Source of the DNA: Hyphomicrobiales bacterium
GTDB lineage: Bacteria > Pseudomonadota > Alphaproteobacteria > Rhizobiales > Rhizobiaceae
Assembly (NCBI GenBank): GCA_900471515.1
Contig: UCFC01000003.1
Span: 1 to 64,000, forward strand
Direction: 5' to 3'
DNA: 64,000 nt
Positions 35,058 to 44,028 of this stretch are shown here, one piece after another. The position numbers and the translations under genes were made by a program. The first letter of the stretch is position 1; each line of letters begins with the position of its first letter. The notes below the pieces were generated by a model. The model saw nothing but the letters and a program-made list of their open reading frames with translations, was not told the DNA's origin and searched no databases.

Positions 35058-35179
35058 TCAGGCGAGATGACCGCCGTCGATCGTCAGGCTGGCGCGACGA
35101 CACTGCCGATGAGGGCGCCCGCCTTCATATGGCGAGCCGCCGCCTGCGTGGCGGCAAAGACGGCGCGGACGTTGATCTG
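35058..35179 (-). pseudogene. Internally deleted SDR remnant
   Basis: On the minus strand, one frame reads INVRAVFAATQAAARHMKAG followed by a decayed strand-4 to strand-5 motif (ALIGSVV), typical of the middle of a short-chain dehydrogenase. Directly next to it, in another frame, comes ASLTIDGGHLA and a stop, the classical C-terminal end. The active-site region and about 110 residues between them are missing, as is the Rossmann N-terminus. This is a pseudogene fragment. The rest of the gap to suhB (35180-35360) holds no gene; an interrupted dyad sits at 35284-35331. Confidence 0.7.
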
Positions 35180-35360
35180 TCCAGAGTAATTTGGGAACCA
35201 TCCTTTCGTGCTGCAGGCCTGCCATGCGGCATTCCCCTTGAAATTTCCCTGATTTTGTGGTCTTGAGGCCGCCAATCTATGCAGCGCTGTCGCTTCCGGC
35301 GTTCAGGGACATATCCCGCCCCTGACAGCGCGTCCCGTATTATCCAAGGAAAATGCCCAC

Positions 35361-36161
35361 ATGGCCCGTTCAGCTCTTCTCAATGTCATGGTTCAGGCTG
35401 CCATCAAGGCAGGCAAGTCGCTGGGGCGTGATTTCGGGGAAGTGCAGAACCTGCAGGTATCGGTCAAGGGACCGGGCGACTTCGTTTCGAACGCCGACCG
35501 CAAGGCCGAGAAGATCGTCAAGGAAGAGCTTCTCAAGGCTCGCCCGACCTATGGTTTCCTCGGCGAAGAGAGCGAAGAGATCAAGGGCACGGACGGCGCG
35601 CATCGCTGGATCGTTGATCCGCTCGACGGAACGACCAATTTCCTGCACGGCATTCCCGCTTTTGCAGTTTCCATCGCGCTTGAGCGCAACAACGAGATTG
35701 TCGCAGGGGTGATCTTCAATCCGGCGACGGACGAGCTTTACACTGCCGAGCGCGGCGGTGGCGCGTTCCTCAACGATCGCCGTCTGCGTGTCGCTTCGCG
35801 CCGGGTGCTCTCCGACAGCGTCATCGGCTGCGGCGTGCCGCATCTCGGTCGCGGCAATCACGGCAAGTTCCTGATCGAGCTGCGCCATGTCATGGGCGAA
35901 GTCGCCGGCATCCGCCGCATGGGTGCCGTCTCGCTCGATCTCGCCTATGTGGCGGCGGGCCGTTTCGACGGTTTCTGGGAAACGGCGCTCTCCCCTTGGG
36001 ACATGGCGGCCGGCATTTTGCTCATCCGCGAAGCCGGCGGCTTTGCGACCGATTGGGATGGCGGCACCGCGATCCTGGAGACGGGTTCGATCATCGCCGG
36101 TAACGAGCACATCCAGAAGGCCCTGATGGAAGTGGTCAAGCGGCCCGTTCCGACCCGCTGA
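35361..36161 (+). CDS. suhB: Inositol monophosphatase family protein
   Basis: A 266-residue magnesium-dependent phosphatase that hydrolyses inositol-1-phosphate. Metal-binding motifs are complete: GEESEE near residue 71, WIVDPLDGTTNF near 90 and SPWDMAAG near 212. Length is typical. In bacteria the SuhB type also assists transcription elongation of rRNA operons, which cannot be judged here. The gene follows the che operon but lies beyond its hairpin and 300 bp of decayed sequence, so it is probably independently transcribed. Confidence 0.9.
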   Translation: MARSALLNVMVQAAIKAGKSLGRDFGEVQNLQVSVKGPGDFVSNADRKAEKIVKEELLKARPTYGFLGEESEEIKGTDGAHRWIVDPLDGTTNFLHGIPAFAVSIALERNNEIVAGVIFNPATDELYTAERGGGAFLNDRRLRVASRRVLSDSVIGCGVPHLGRGNHGKFLIELRHVMGEVAGIRRMGAVSLDLAYVAAGRFDGFWETALSPWDMAAGILLIREAGGFATDWDGGTAILETGSIIAGNEHIQKALMEVVKRPVPTR

Positions 36162-36273
36162 GGGCAGTCGGAAACAGGCTGTTGTAAAGTCCGGCTTTTC
36201 GGCGCCGCATACTTCAATTCGGCACAATGTTGATCTAGTCTCCGGTGCAATGAATCCGGAGGCCGAGGAACCT

Positions 36274-37359
36274 ATGGAAAATGTGAATGTGGCCGAGTTC
36301 GGCTCGACCGAGAAGACCACGGGTGGCTACGCCTACAAACTCTCCAGTCCCATGTCGTTCTTCTGGACGATGGTGTTGTTCCTCATCATCGTCGGCTTCA
36401 TAGCAGCGATCCTGTTCCGTCAGACGCAGACAGCCTTCATGCACAATCCAGGCCTCAACGGCCTCATCCTCGGCGTTCTTGCCGTTGGAATCATTCTCGT
36501 TTTCAACCATGTCCTGTCGCTTCGCCCGGAAGTGCGCTGGTTCAATTCCTTCCGCGCCGCAGGCAGCGTCGAGAAGGTGAACCGCAATCCGCGGCTGCTT
36601 GCGCCGATGCGGGCACTGATCGGCAATCGCAAGTCGGGTGTTGCGCTGTCGACCACCGCGCTGCGCTCCATCCTGGATTCCATCGCCAACCGTCTCGACG
36701 AATCGCGCGATGTTTCGCGCTATCTCATCGGCCTGCTCGTCTTCCTCGGCCTGCTCGGCACCTTCTGGGGCCTCATCGGCACGATCGGCTCGATCAGCTC
36801 CGTCATCCAGTCGCTCGATGCGGGCTCGAACGGTACGGGCGACGTGCTTTCGACGCTGAAGGAAGGGCTTGCGACGCCGCTTTCCGGCATGGGGCAGGCG
36901 TTTTCGTCCTCGCTGCTCGGTCTCTCGGGTTCGCTGATCCTCGGTTTCCTCGATCTGCAGGCCGGCCGTGCGCAGAACCGTTTCTATATGGAACTGGAAA
37001 ACTGGCTCTCCTCCGTCACCGATGTCGGCTCTGACGTTTCGGTGCAGGCGTTCGACGCCGTCTCCGGTGGCTCTTCGGAAGATATGAAGGCGTTGTCGGA
37101 ATATCTGCGCAAGGTCGCCGAAGAGGGCGGTCCCGCCAGCCAGCGGTCGGTCGCCGCCATGGCGAGCCTCGCAGAAGGCATTCAGGGTCTCGTCAAGAAC
37201 ATGCGCAACGAGCAGCAGATGCTGCGCGACTGGATCGAAGTCCAGCAGGACGAGGCGAAGGCGATGCGCCGCACGCTCGATCGTCTGGCCGAGCGCATCG
37301 GTGTCCAGGGCGGCAGTCGCGAGCGCAGCAGCCTGATAGAGAAGAGCGAGGGCAAGTAG
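36274..37359 (+). CDS. MotA/TolQ/ExbB-type proton channel protein
   Basis: A 361-residue inner membrane protein. Two hydrophobic segments lie near residues 30-50 and 65-90. The channel-type region LIGLLVFLGLLGTFWGLIGTIGSI and a second, LTTPLSGMGQAFSSSLLGLSG-like segment, match the MotA/TolQ/ExbB family. A GAGGA ribosome binding site five bases before ATG 36274 decides the start over an upstream ATG at 36250. It is followed after 3 bp by an OmpA-domain partner, so the two probably form an envelope energising complex. It is not in a flagellar cluster; whether it serves motility is unknown. Confidence 0.82.
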   Translation: MENVNVAEFGSTEKTTGGYAYKLSSPMSFFWTMVLFLIIVGFIAAILFRQTQTAFMHNPGLNGLILGVLAVGIILVFNHVLSLRPEVRWFNSFRAAGSVEKVNRNPRLLAPMRALIGNRKSGVALSTTALRSILDSIANRLDESRDVSRYLIGLLVFLGLLGTFWGLIGTIGSISSVIQSLDAGSNGTGDVLSTLKEGLATPLSGMGQAFSSSLLGLSGSLILGFLDLQAGRAQNRFYMELENWLSSVTDVGSDVSVQAFDAVSGGSSEDMKALSEYLRKVAEEGGPASQRSVAAMASLAEGIQGLVKNMRNEQQMLRDWIEVQQDEAKAMRRTLDRLAERIGVQGGSRERSSLIEKSEGK

Positions 37360-37362
37360 ACC

Positions 37363-38394
37363 ATGCCTCTTGCCCGCAACCGCCGTCACCAGCGCGCGGT
37401 GGATTACTGGCCCGGCTTCGTCGATGCCCTGTCGACGCTGCTCATCGCCATCATGTTCATCCTCACGGTCTTCGTTGTCGGCCAGTTCATTCTGAGCCGC
37501 GAAATCTCCGGCCGTGACGAGGTGCTGACGCGCCTCAACAGCCAGATCAACGAGCTGACGCAATTGCTGGCGCTCGAAAAGGGCAGCAATCAGGACCTCC
37601 AGGATTCCGTCGCCAACCTGCAGGCCTCGCTTGCAAGCGCCGAGGGCGAACGTTCGCGGCTGCAGGCGCTGCTCAGTGCCGGAGCAGGCGGGCAGGACGC
37701 GGCCAAGCAGCAGATCGGGACGCTGACGCAGCAGCTCGACGAGCAGAAGCAGGTGAGCGACCGGGCGCTCAGCCAGGTCGAGCTTCTCAACCAGCAGATT
37801 GCCGCGTTGCGCAGCCAGATTGCAGCGGTCGAGGCGGCGCTGCAAGCTTCGGAAGAGAAGGACCAGACCTCGCAGGCAAAGATCGCCGATCTCGGCCGCC
37901 GCCTGAACGTGGCGCTGGCAGCGCGCGTACAGGAACTCAACCGTTACCGCTCGGATTTCTTCGGCCGCCTGCGCGAGATCCTGTCCGATCGCGAGAATAT
38001 CCGCATCGTCGGCGACCGTTTCGTCTTCCAGTCGGAAGTGCTGTTCCCGTCCGGTGGCGCCGATCTCAATCCGGAGGGGCAGGCGGAAATGGCAAAGCTT
38101 GCAGCCGCGCTGCTCGATCTCGCCAAGGAGATCCCGCCGGAGATCAACTGGGTTCTGCGTGTCGACGGGCATACGGACAATGTCGCGCTGTCGGGTTCTG
38201 GCCGCTATCGCGACAACTGGGAGCTTTCATCCGCCCGCGCGATTTCGGTCGTAAAGTTCCTGATCGCGCAGGGCGTGCCTGCCGACCGTCTGGTGGCGGC
38301 AGGCTTCGGCGAGTTCCAGCCGATTGCGCCGGGCGATACGCCCGAGGCGCGCGCCACCAACCGTCGCATCGAACTCAAGCTGACCGAGAAATAA
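37363..38394 (+). CDS. MotB-like OmpA-domain peptidoglycan-binding protein
   Basis: A 343-residue protein with one N-terminal membrane segment (LLIAIMFILTVFVVGQFIL) directly preceded by WPGFVDALS, where the Asp matches the MotB/ExbD/TolR proton-carrying residue. A long coiled coil follows (about 50-190), then a C-terminal OmpA-type peptidoglycan-binding domain (VDGHTDNVAL, ELSSARAISVVKFLI, NRRIELKL). It is the stator-like partner of the preceding channel gene. Its last 20 bases overlap the end of the convergent sigma factor gene. Confidence 0.87.
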   Translation: MPLARNRRHQRAVDYWPGFVDALSTLLIAIMFILTVFVVGQFILSREISGRDEVLTRLNSQINELTQLLALEKGSNQDLQDSVANLQASLASAEGERSRLQALLSAGAGGQDAAKQQIGTLTQQLDEQKQVSDRALSQVELLNQQIAALRSQIAAVEAALQASEEKDQTSQAKIADLGRRLNVALAARVQELNRYRSDFFGRLREILSDRENIRIVGDRFVFQSEVLFPSGGADLNPEGQAEMAKLAAALLDLAKEIPPEINWVLRVDGHTDNVALSGSGRYRDNWELSSARAISVVKFLIAQGVPADRLVAAGFGEFQPIAPGDTPEARATNRRIELKLTEK

Positions 38395-39622
38395 TCGCCC
38401 GGAGCCTGTCCGTCAGGAAGCTGCTGACGGCCGGGCTGTCGCTGAGGCCGATCGCAATCCTGTAGGCCGTCGCACCGGCCTCGCTTTCGCCGAGTTCCGA
38501 GAGCAGGTGCGCGCGCACCGCCCAATAGGGCTGGTAGCTGGCAACGCTCCTCTGCTCCAGAGCGTCCAGCAGCGCGAGAGCGGGAGCTGCGCCTTCCAGC
38601 CTGCCGATAACGGCGGCATGGGCGACTTTTGCGCCCAGTGAGGGCTTCATTGCGATCAGCGCCCGGTAGAGCGTGGCGAGGGCTTCCCAGTCCGTCGTGC
38701 CCGTTCGGCGGCGTGTGGCGTGAACGGACTGTATGGCGGCCTGGCACTGGAACGGACCGAAGCGATTGAAACTTCCCGCCTTGCGCAGCAAGGCATCGGC
38801 CTCCGCCATCATGATTTCATTCCAGAGGCCAGTATCCTGTTCTTCGAGCGGGATGTAGGCGCCGCCGCTGCGCCGCGCGTGCCCTCTGGCCTCGCAATAG
38901 AGCATCAGCGACAGCAGTCCCATGACCTCGGGCTCGTCGGAAAGGATTGTCGTCAGCGTGCGGCCGAGCCAGATCGCCTCGCCCGTCAGGCCGGTGCGGC
39001 TGTCTTGCTCGCCGTCGAGCCCGTCCCAGCCTATGCCGTAGGCGGCGTAGATCGCCGCGAGCACACCGGCCAGCCGTTCCGGCAGCAGGGGCCGCTCGGG
39101 AATGGCGAAGGGAATGCCGGCATCGCGAATCTTCACCTTGGCCCGCACCAGGCGCTGGCTCATCGCGTCCGGCGAGACGACGAAAGCCCGCGCCATGGTT
39201 TTCGCGTCAATGCCAAGCACGGTCTGGAGCATCAGCGGTGTGTGGACCGATTTGTCGATTGCCGGGTGGGTACAGGCAAAGAGCAGTTTCAGCCGTTCGT
39301 CCGGGAAGACTGCATCATGGACATCGTTCATGCGCTCCTCGGCTTCCTCGAAGGCCATCGCAACCGTGCTGCGGGCATTGTCGCGCACGGTTTGGCGGCG
39401 GGCCGCCTGAAGGAGATTGCGGCGGGCCACGGTGAGCAGCCAGGCTTCCGGATTGTCGGGAACGCCGCGCTCGGGCCAGGTTCGCAGGGCAGCCGCCAGC
39501 GCATCGCATAGCGCATCTTCCGCCGCCGGCACATCGCGCGAGCGGGCAGCAAGAAAGGCGATGAGCTTGCCGTAGGACTGCCGCGCCACCTTCTCGGCGG
39601 CGCGGCCTGCATCTGATTTCAC
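38375..39622 (-). CDS. ECF sigma factor of the ECF42 type with TPR-like C-terminal domain
   Basis: A 415-residue protein: sigma region 2 (AEDALCDALAAALRTWPERGVPDNPEAWLLTVARR), region 4 (LTL-type HTH around AFVVSPDAMSQRLVRAKVKI) and then a long helical domain of about 230 residues (LLSLMLYCEARGHAR, ALATLYRALIAM). This long C-terminal extension and the adjacent YCII/DGPF-type gene are the hallmarks of ECF42. There is no anti-sigma gene, as is normal for the group. The GTG at 39622 is chosen because GAGG lies five bases upstream and the sequence before it is non-homologous. It starts 7 bp after the YCII stop. Confidence 0.85.
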   Translation of the reverse strand: MKSDAGRAAEKVARQSYGKLIAFLAARSRDVPAAEDALCDALAAALRTWPERGVPDNPEAWLLTVARRNLLQAARRQTVRDNARSTVAMAFEEAEERMNDVHDAVFPDERLKLLFACTHPAIDKSVHTPLMLQTVLGIDAKTMARAFVVSPDAMSQRLVRAKVKIRDAGIPFAIPERPLLPERLAGVLAAIYAAYGIGWDGLDGEQDSRTGLTGEAIWLGRTLTTILSDEPEVMGLLSLMLYCEARGHARRSGGAYIPLEEQDTGLWNEIMMAEADALLRKAGSFNRFGPFQCQAAIQSVHATRRRTGTTDWEALATLYRALIAMKPSLGAKVAHAAVIGRLEGAAPALALLDALEQRSVASYQPYWAVRAHLLSELGESEAGATAYRIAIGLSDSPAVSSFLTDRLRAIISRSA

Positions 39623-39629
39623 CAAAGCC

Positions 39630-39971
39630 TCACGCAACCTGCAGGCGCGGCCGTATCTCGACCGAACCCTGTTCGGAGACGGGAACGCGTGTCGCCCATT
39701 CAAGCGCGGTATCGAGATCGGGCACCTCGATGACGTAGAAACCGCCGAGCGATTCCTTGCCTTCCGGATAGGGACCATCCTGCACGTCATGGTCGTCGCC
39801 CTTGCGGCGCACGATGGTGGCGGTTTCGGGCGGGGTCAGACCGGCACCGGCAGTCAAGATCCCGGCCTGCATCAGGGCCTTGGTATAGGCAGTCCAGCCG
39901 TCGCGATAGGCGGGGTCGCCGCGGCGGACAAAGTCTTCTGCGGATTCACGGATGATAAGCGCATATTGCAT
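39630..39971 (-). CDS. YCII-related (DGPF-type) protein
   Basis: A 113-residue protein of the YCII superfamily. It starts MQYALIIRES and has the characteristic DGPYPEGKESLGGFYVIEVPDLDTALEWA core with the conserved acidic/glycine pattern. Its role is unknown; members are linked in genomes to ECF41/ECF42-type sigma factors. A CAGGAG ribosome binding site precedes ATG 39971. It is the first gene of a two-gene unit with the sigma factor and is probably one of its own targets. Confidence 0.87.
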   Translation of the reverse strand: MQYALIIRESAEDFVRRGDPAYRDGWTAYTKALMQAGILTAGAGLTPPETATIVRRKGDDHDVQDGPYPEGKESLGGFYVIEVPDLDTALEWATRVPVSEQGSVEIRPRLQVA

Positions 39972-40200
39972 CGGAAACTCCTGATCCTCTGATGGCGTTT
40001 GACCGGCAGGCAGCATGTAAGGCCGAAATGGCCGAGGCTGCAACGCACCGGTGGCGCGGCTTGGAACCGTTCCGAAACAATGAGGTTTCAGCAGCAGCCA
40101 TTTCGACATGGCTGTCGAAAATAGTTCACGCTGCAAACGCGCACGAGAAATGCGCCGATAAGGAGATGCTGGAGGCGACTGATGCCGCCTCCGCTTCCGG

Positions 40201-40389
40201 TCAGGCTTCCGCCTTTGTCTGATCCACCACTTCCGCGCCGGGCGAATTTTTCTTGATGGACTCGATGGCGTTCACTGCGGATGCCTTCGCCTTGTAGCCT
40301 TCGGACGAGAACATGGTTTCGCCGTTCGATGCCTTGAAGCGGAAGCGGAATTCACCGGCCTTATCCTTGTAAACTTCAAATCTGTACAT
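40201..40389 (-). CDS. DUF1508 (YegP-like) protein
   Basis: A 62-residue protein with one DUF1508 unit: YRFEVYKDKAGEFRFRFKASNGETMFSSEGYKAKASAVNAIESIKKN is the family core, and a short acidic tail follows. E. coli YegP has two such units; this has one. Function is unknown. A strong CAGGAGGGA ribosome binding site lies upstream. It stands alone between the YCII/sigma unit and the Bug-type binding protein. Confidence 0.88.
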   Translation of the reverse strand: MYRFEVYKDKAGEFRFRFKASNGETMFSSEGYKAKASAVNAIESIKKNSPGAEVVDQTKAEA

Positions 40390-40552
40390 GGATCCCTCCT
40401 GGTAAGCTGAAATCGTGCTTCAGCCTCCCGAACGTTAGCCCAGAATCGTGAGCTTTTCCACTACCTTAATTAGAATTCAATTGCGGAGCGTCCAATTGCC
40501 GCCGCTTGGATCGGGCGCGAGAAAAGAGGCATAACGTCGCCTCCCGCTGCGC

Positions 40553-41542
40553 TTATTCCATCTGGATGTGGGCGCCGTCGACGACCGGTTTCCATTTCGC
40601 AAGCTCGGCCTTCACATGGGCGCCGAGTTCTTCCGGCGTGGAGCCGACGATCGTTGCGCTGAATTCCTTCATCCGCTCGGCCACGGCCGGATCGCCCAGC
40701 GCCTTGTTGGCGGAAATGTTGAGGCGGGCAACCACATCGGCGGGCGTGTTGGCCGGCGCGAAGAGCGCATTCCACGTATAGGTCTCGTAGCCCGGAATGC
40801 CGGATTCCGCGATGGTCGGGATATCGGGGAAGGAGGGCGCGCGTTTGGCGGTCGTCACAGCGAGCGCCCTCAGCGTGCCGGCCTTGATGTGGCTCGACGA
40901 AGAGGGCAGGTTGTCGAACATGATCGGGACCTGATTGCCGATGACGTCGTTCAATGCCGGTCCGGCGCCTTTATAGGGAATATGCTGCATGTCGACGCCC
41001 GCCATGCTCTTGAAAAGTTCGCCGGAAAGATGCAGCGGCGTGCCGTTGCCGGAAGAGGCGTAGCTGTATTTGTCCGGATCGGCTTTCAGGAGGGCAACCA
41101 GTTCCTCAACGTTCTTGGCGGGCAATTCCGGATTGACGACCAGCACGTTGGGCACGACCACGAGCAGCGAGATCGGCGAGAAATCCTTCTCGGCATCATA
41201 AGGCGTCGATTTCAGGATCAGCGGATTGAGCGCGTGGGTGGCGACGGTACCCATCAGGATCGTGTAGCCGTCCGGTGCGGCGCGCGCGACGTTGCCGGCG
41301 CCGAGATTGCCACCGGCTCCCGCAACATTCTGCACGATGACCTGCTGGCCGAGATCTTCGGACATTTTCTGCGCGACGATGCGCGCGACGACGTCGGTCG
41401 AGCCTCCGGCGGCGAAGGGCACGATCATCGTTATGGAGCGATCGGGAAAAGTCTCGGCCGATGCGGCCGTAGCCGTGGCGGCTGCGAGCAGGCCAAGGCC
41501 AAGCGCCAGGCTCATGCGACGGGTCATGTCAGAAAACGCCAT
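40553..41542 (-). CDS. Bug/TctC family tripartite tricarboxylate transporter substrate-binding protein
   Basis: A 329-residue periplasmic binding protein. The signal peptide is about residues 1-29 (ALGLGLLAAATATAASA), followed by FPDRSITMIVPFAAGGSTDVVARIVAQKMS, the signature of Bug proteins, and GAGGNLGAGNVARAAPDGYT. Such proteins bind organic acids. No TctA or TctB membrane gene is adjacent, so it is an orphan, as most Bug proteins are. GGAGGAG upstream of 41542 supports the start. Confidence 0.9.
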   Translation of the reverse strand: MAFSDMTRRMSLALGLGLLAAATATAASAETFPDRSITMIVPFAAGGSTDVVARIVAQKMSEDLGQQVIVQNVAGAGGNLGAGNVARAAPDGYTILMGTVATHALNPLILKSTPYDAEKDFSPISLLVVVPNVLVVNPELPAKNVEELVALLKADPDKYSYASSGNGTPLHLSGELFKSMAGVDMQHIPYKGAGPALNDVIGNQVPIMFDNLPSSSSHIKAGTLRALAVTTAKRAPSFPDIPTIAESGIPGYETYTWNALFAPANTPADVVARLNISANKALGDPAVAERMKEFSATIVGSTPEELGAHVKAELAKWKPVVDGAHIQME

Positions 41543-41678
41543 TCGAATCTCCTCCCACAGATTTCAACAGCAAAGGCCCCTACCTCGGGCATAGGGAGGT
41601 TAGGGCAGGTTGCCGCAAAGGCAACCGCGTGCGAGGGCCGGAGAGATCAGACTTTAGTCGCGATGGTGCATGAAGCCG

Positions 41679-43481
41679 CTATTTGGCGGCAGCCAGCACA
41701 TCCTCATTGGCTGCATCGAATTGCAGACGGGCGAGCTTCGCATAGATGCCGCCGTGCCGGATCAGGCTTTGATGCGTGCCTTCCTCGACGATGCGACCCT
41801 GGTCCATGACGAGAATGCGATCGGCCTTCAGAACGGTGGCGAGGCGGTGGGCGATGACAATGGTCGTGCGGCCATGCATGAGCCCGTCAAGCGCCGTCTG
41901 TACCAGCGTCTCGCTCTCGGCGTCGAGGGCCGAAGTCGCTTCATCCAGAAGCAGGATCGGCGCGTTCTTCAGAATCGCACGGGCAATGGCGATGCGTTGA
42001 CGCTGGCCGCCCGAGAGCGTGACGCCGCGTTCGCCGACCTGAGTGTCGTAACCTTTCTCCAGCCGATTGATGAACTCATCAGCCTGGGCCGCGATTGCGG
42101 CGGCGCGAACCTGCTCGCGCGTCGCCCCCTGGAAGCCGAAGGCGATATTGTCATGGATCGAGGCCGCGAAGATGGTGACGTCCTGCGGCACGATGGCGAT
42201 GCGCTGCCGAACGGCGTCCGGGTCTGCCTGTCGGGCATCGACGCCGTCGATTTTCACGCTGCCCTGCTGCGGATCGTAAAAGCGCAGCAGGAGCGAGAAG
42301 ACCGTGCTCTTGCCGGCGCCGGACGGGCCGACGATCGCGACCGTTTCTCCCGGCAGCACGGCAAAACCGAGGCCGTGCAGGGCCGATTTGCCGGGACGGG
42401 AGGGATAGGCGAAATGTACGCCGTCGAATTCCACCCGGCCCTGGGCAGGCGAGGGGAGCAGCAGCGGATGCGCGGGGGCGGCGATCGGCGAGACTTCGTC
42501 GAGAAGCTCGGTCAGACGGTCGGCGGCACCTGCTGCCTGCGAGAGCTCGCCCCAGACTTCCGAAAGCGCACCGAGCGAGCCGGCCGCGATGACCGCATAA
42601 AGCAGGAACTGGCCGAGCGTGCCGGCCGAGAGCGTGCCGGCGAGAACGCTGTGGGCGCCAAACCAGAGAATGGCGACCACGCTGCCGAAGATCAGGGTGA
42701 TGGCAATACCCGTCAGCAGGGCTCGGGAAGAGACGGCCGAACGCGCGGCCTGATAGGCGGATTCGACGGCCGAACCGTAGCGGTCTGCGGCAATGGTTTC
42801 GGCGTTGAAGGCCTGCACGGTGCGGGTGGCAGCAATCGTCTCGCTGGCGAAGGCCGAGGCTTCCGCCAGCGTGTCCTGCGCTGCGCGTGAACGCTTGCGT
42901 ACCGATCGGCCGCCGGCGACCAGCGGAAAGACGATAACCGGGATTGCGACGATGACGAGGCTCGACAGCTTTGGCGAGGTCACGATCATCATGCCGAGCG
43001 CACCGAGACAGAGGATCAGGTTGCGCAGCGCCACGGAAGCTGTGGCGCCGACGGCGGATTTGATCTGCGTCGTATCGGCCGTCAGGCGCGAGAGGATCTC
43101 ACCCGACTGGTTGACGTCGAAGAAGGAGGGCGACAGGCGCGTAACATGGGAGAAGACATCGCGGCGCAGATCCGAGACGATGCGCTCGCCGATGGTGATG
43201 ACGAAATAGTAGCGGAGCGCACTGGCAACAGCGAGCACGATGGCCATGACCATCAGCATCGCGAAATAGCTGTTGATGAAGGTGCCGTCGGCCTGGGTGA
43301 AGCCATGGTCGATCATGCGGCGCACGGCGAGCGGTATGGCAAGAGAGGTAACGGCGGCAAGGGCCAGCGCAATCAAGGCGCCCGCGACCATGCCGCGATA
43401 GCGTGCCACGTAAGGTGCCAGCCTGCCGAGCGGCCTTAGCGAACGCGACTTCTTCTCCCCAAGCTCTGCCTGCTCTGCCAA
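41679..43481 (-). CDS. ABC transporter, fused permease and ATPase (exporter type)
   Basis: A 600-residue half-transporter with six membrane helices (about residues 20-315) and a C-terminal ATPase: Walker A GPSGAGKST, Q-loop IVPQDV, signature LSGGQ, Walker B ILLLDE and H-loop IVIAHR. It is of the MsbA/multidrug-lipid exporter type; the substrate is unknown. No ATG is suitable at the 5' end. TTG 43481 has GGAG five bases upstream and gives the usual start AEQAELGEKKSRSL; TTG 43502 is a longer alternative with a weaker ribosome binding site. It is divergent from rpmE. Confidence 0.88.
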   Translation of the reverse strand: MAEQAELGEKKSRSLRPLGRLAPYVARYRGMVAGALIALALAAVTSLAIPLAVRRMIDHGFTQADGTFINSYFAMLMVMAIVLAVASALRYYFVITIGERIVSDLRRDVFSHVTRLSPSFFDVNQSGEILSRLTADTTQIKSAVGATASVALRNLILCLGALGMMIVTSPKLSSLVIVAIPVIVFPLVAGGRSVRKRSRAAQDTLAEASAFASETIAATRTVQAFNAETIAADRYGSAVESAYQAARSAVSSRALLTGIAITLIFGSVVAILWFGAHSVLAGTLSAGTLGQFLLYAVIAAGSLGALSEVWGELSQAAGAADRLTELLDEVSPIAAPAHPLLLPSPAQGRVEFDGVHFAYPSRPGKSALHGLGFAVLPGETVAIVGPSGAGKSTVFSLLLRFYDPQQGSVKIDGVDARQADPDAVRQRIAIVPQDVTIFAASIHDNIAFGFQGATREQVRAAAIAAQADEFINRLEKGYDTQVGERGVTLSGGQRQRIAIARAILKNAPILLLDEATSALDAESETLVQTALDGLMHGRTTIVIAHRLATVLKADRILVMDQGRIVEEGTHQSLIRHGGIYAKLARLQFDAANEDVLAAAK

Positions 43482-43674
43482 ATCGTCTCCGATCGCCCTC
43501 AAAGACCGCGTATTGCGGCTCCTTGGCCCTTGTTATCCCGGCGCCCTTCATGTATAGGCACCGCATCCTAATGGGAAGCCGTAGCCTTCACGACTGCGGC
43601 TTCATTTATTCAATCGGTTCTTTCCCCGCAACTGTCTGCGGCAAATTGAACCCCGGCATCGCAGGAAGATTGTC

Positions 43675-43896
43675 ATGAAGGAAGGCATCCATCCCGACTA
43701 CCACATCATCAAGGTAGTCATGACCGATGGCACCGAGTACGAAACCCGCTCGACCTGGGGTTCGGAAGGCGCTGTCATGAACCTCGAAATCGACTCCAAG
43801 TCGCATCCGGCCTGGACGGGCGGCAACCAGCAGCTCATGGACCGTGGCGGCCGCGTTTCGAAGTTCAACAAGCGTTTCGGCGGCCTCGGCCTCTAA
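43675..43896 (+). CDS. rpmE: 50S ribosomal protein L31, zinc-free type
   Basis: A 73-residue L31: [19 protein letters not shown], then [26 protein letters not shown]. The zinc-binding cysteines of classical L31 are all absent, so it is a C-minus form. It is followed by an intrinsic terminator 27 bp downstream and is a single-gene unit. No obvious Zur-type dyad was seen in its 170-bp upstream gap. Confidence 0.96.
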   Translation: MKEGIHPDYHIIKVVMTDGTEYETRSTWGSEGAVMNLEIDSKSHPAWTGGNQQLMDRGGRVSKFNKRFGGLGL

Positions 43897-43922
43897 CTCG
43901 CTTCCGCCTGACGGACCATACA

Positions 43923-43949
43923 AAGCCCGGCCTCGAGCTGGGCTTTTTT
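43923..43949 (+). terminator. Terminator of rpmE
   Basis: AGCCC and GGGCT arms, with further GC/GC pairing inside and one G-T pair, are followed by TTTTTT. It begins 27 bp after the rpmE stop. Confidence 0.85.
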
Positions 43950-43973
43950 GTTTCCGGTCTGAGCCGGAGGACA

Positions 43974-44007
43974 AACAAAAAACCGGCCGCGTCGCCGCAG
44001 CCGGTTT
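43974..44007 (-). terminator. Terminator of rcdA
   Basis: Read on the minus strand, AAACCGGC pairs with GCCGGTTT around a 12-base loop and is followed by TTTTTTGTTTG. It lies 22 bp past the rcdA stop and back to back with the rpmE terminator. Confidence 0.85.
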
Positions 44008-44028
44008 CGTGAAATCGGTAATGCCAGA

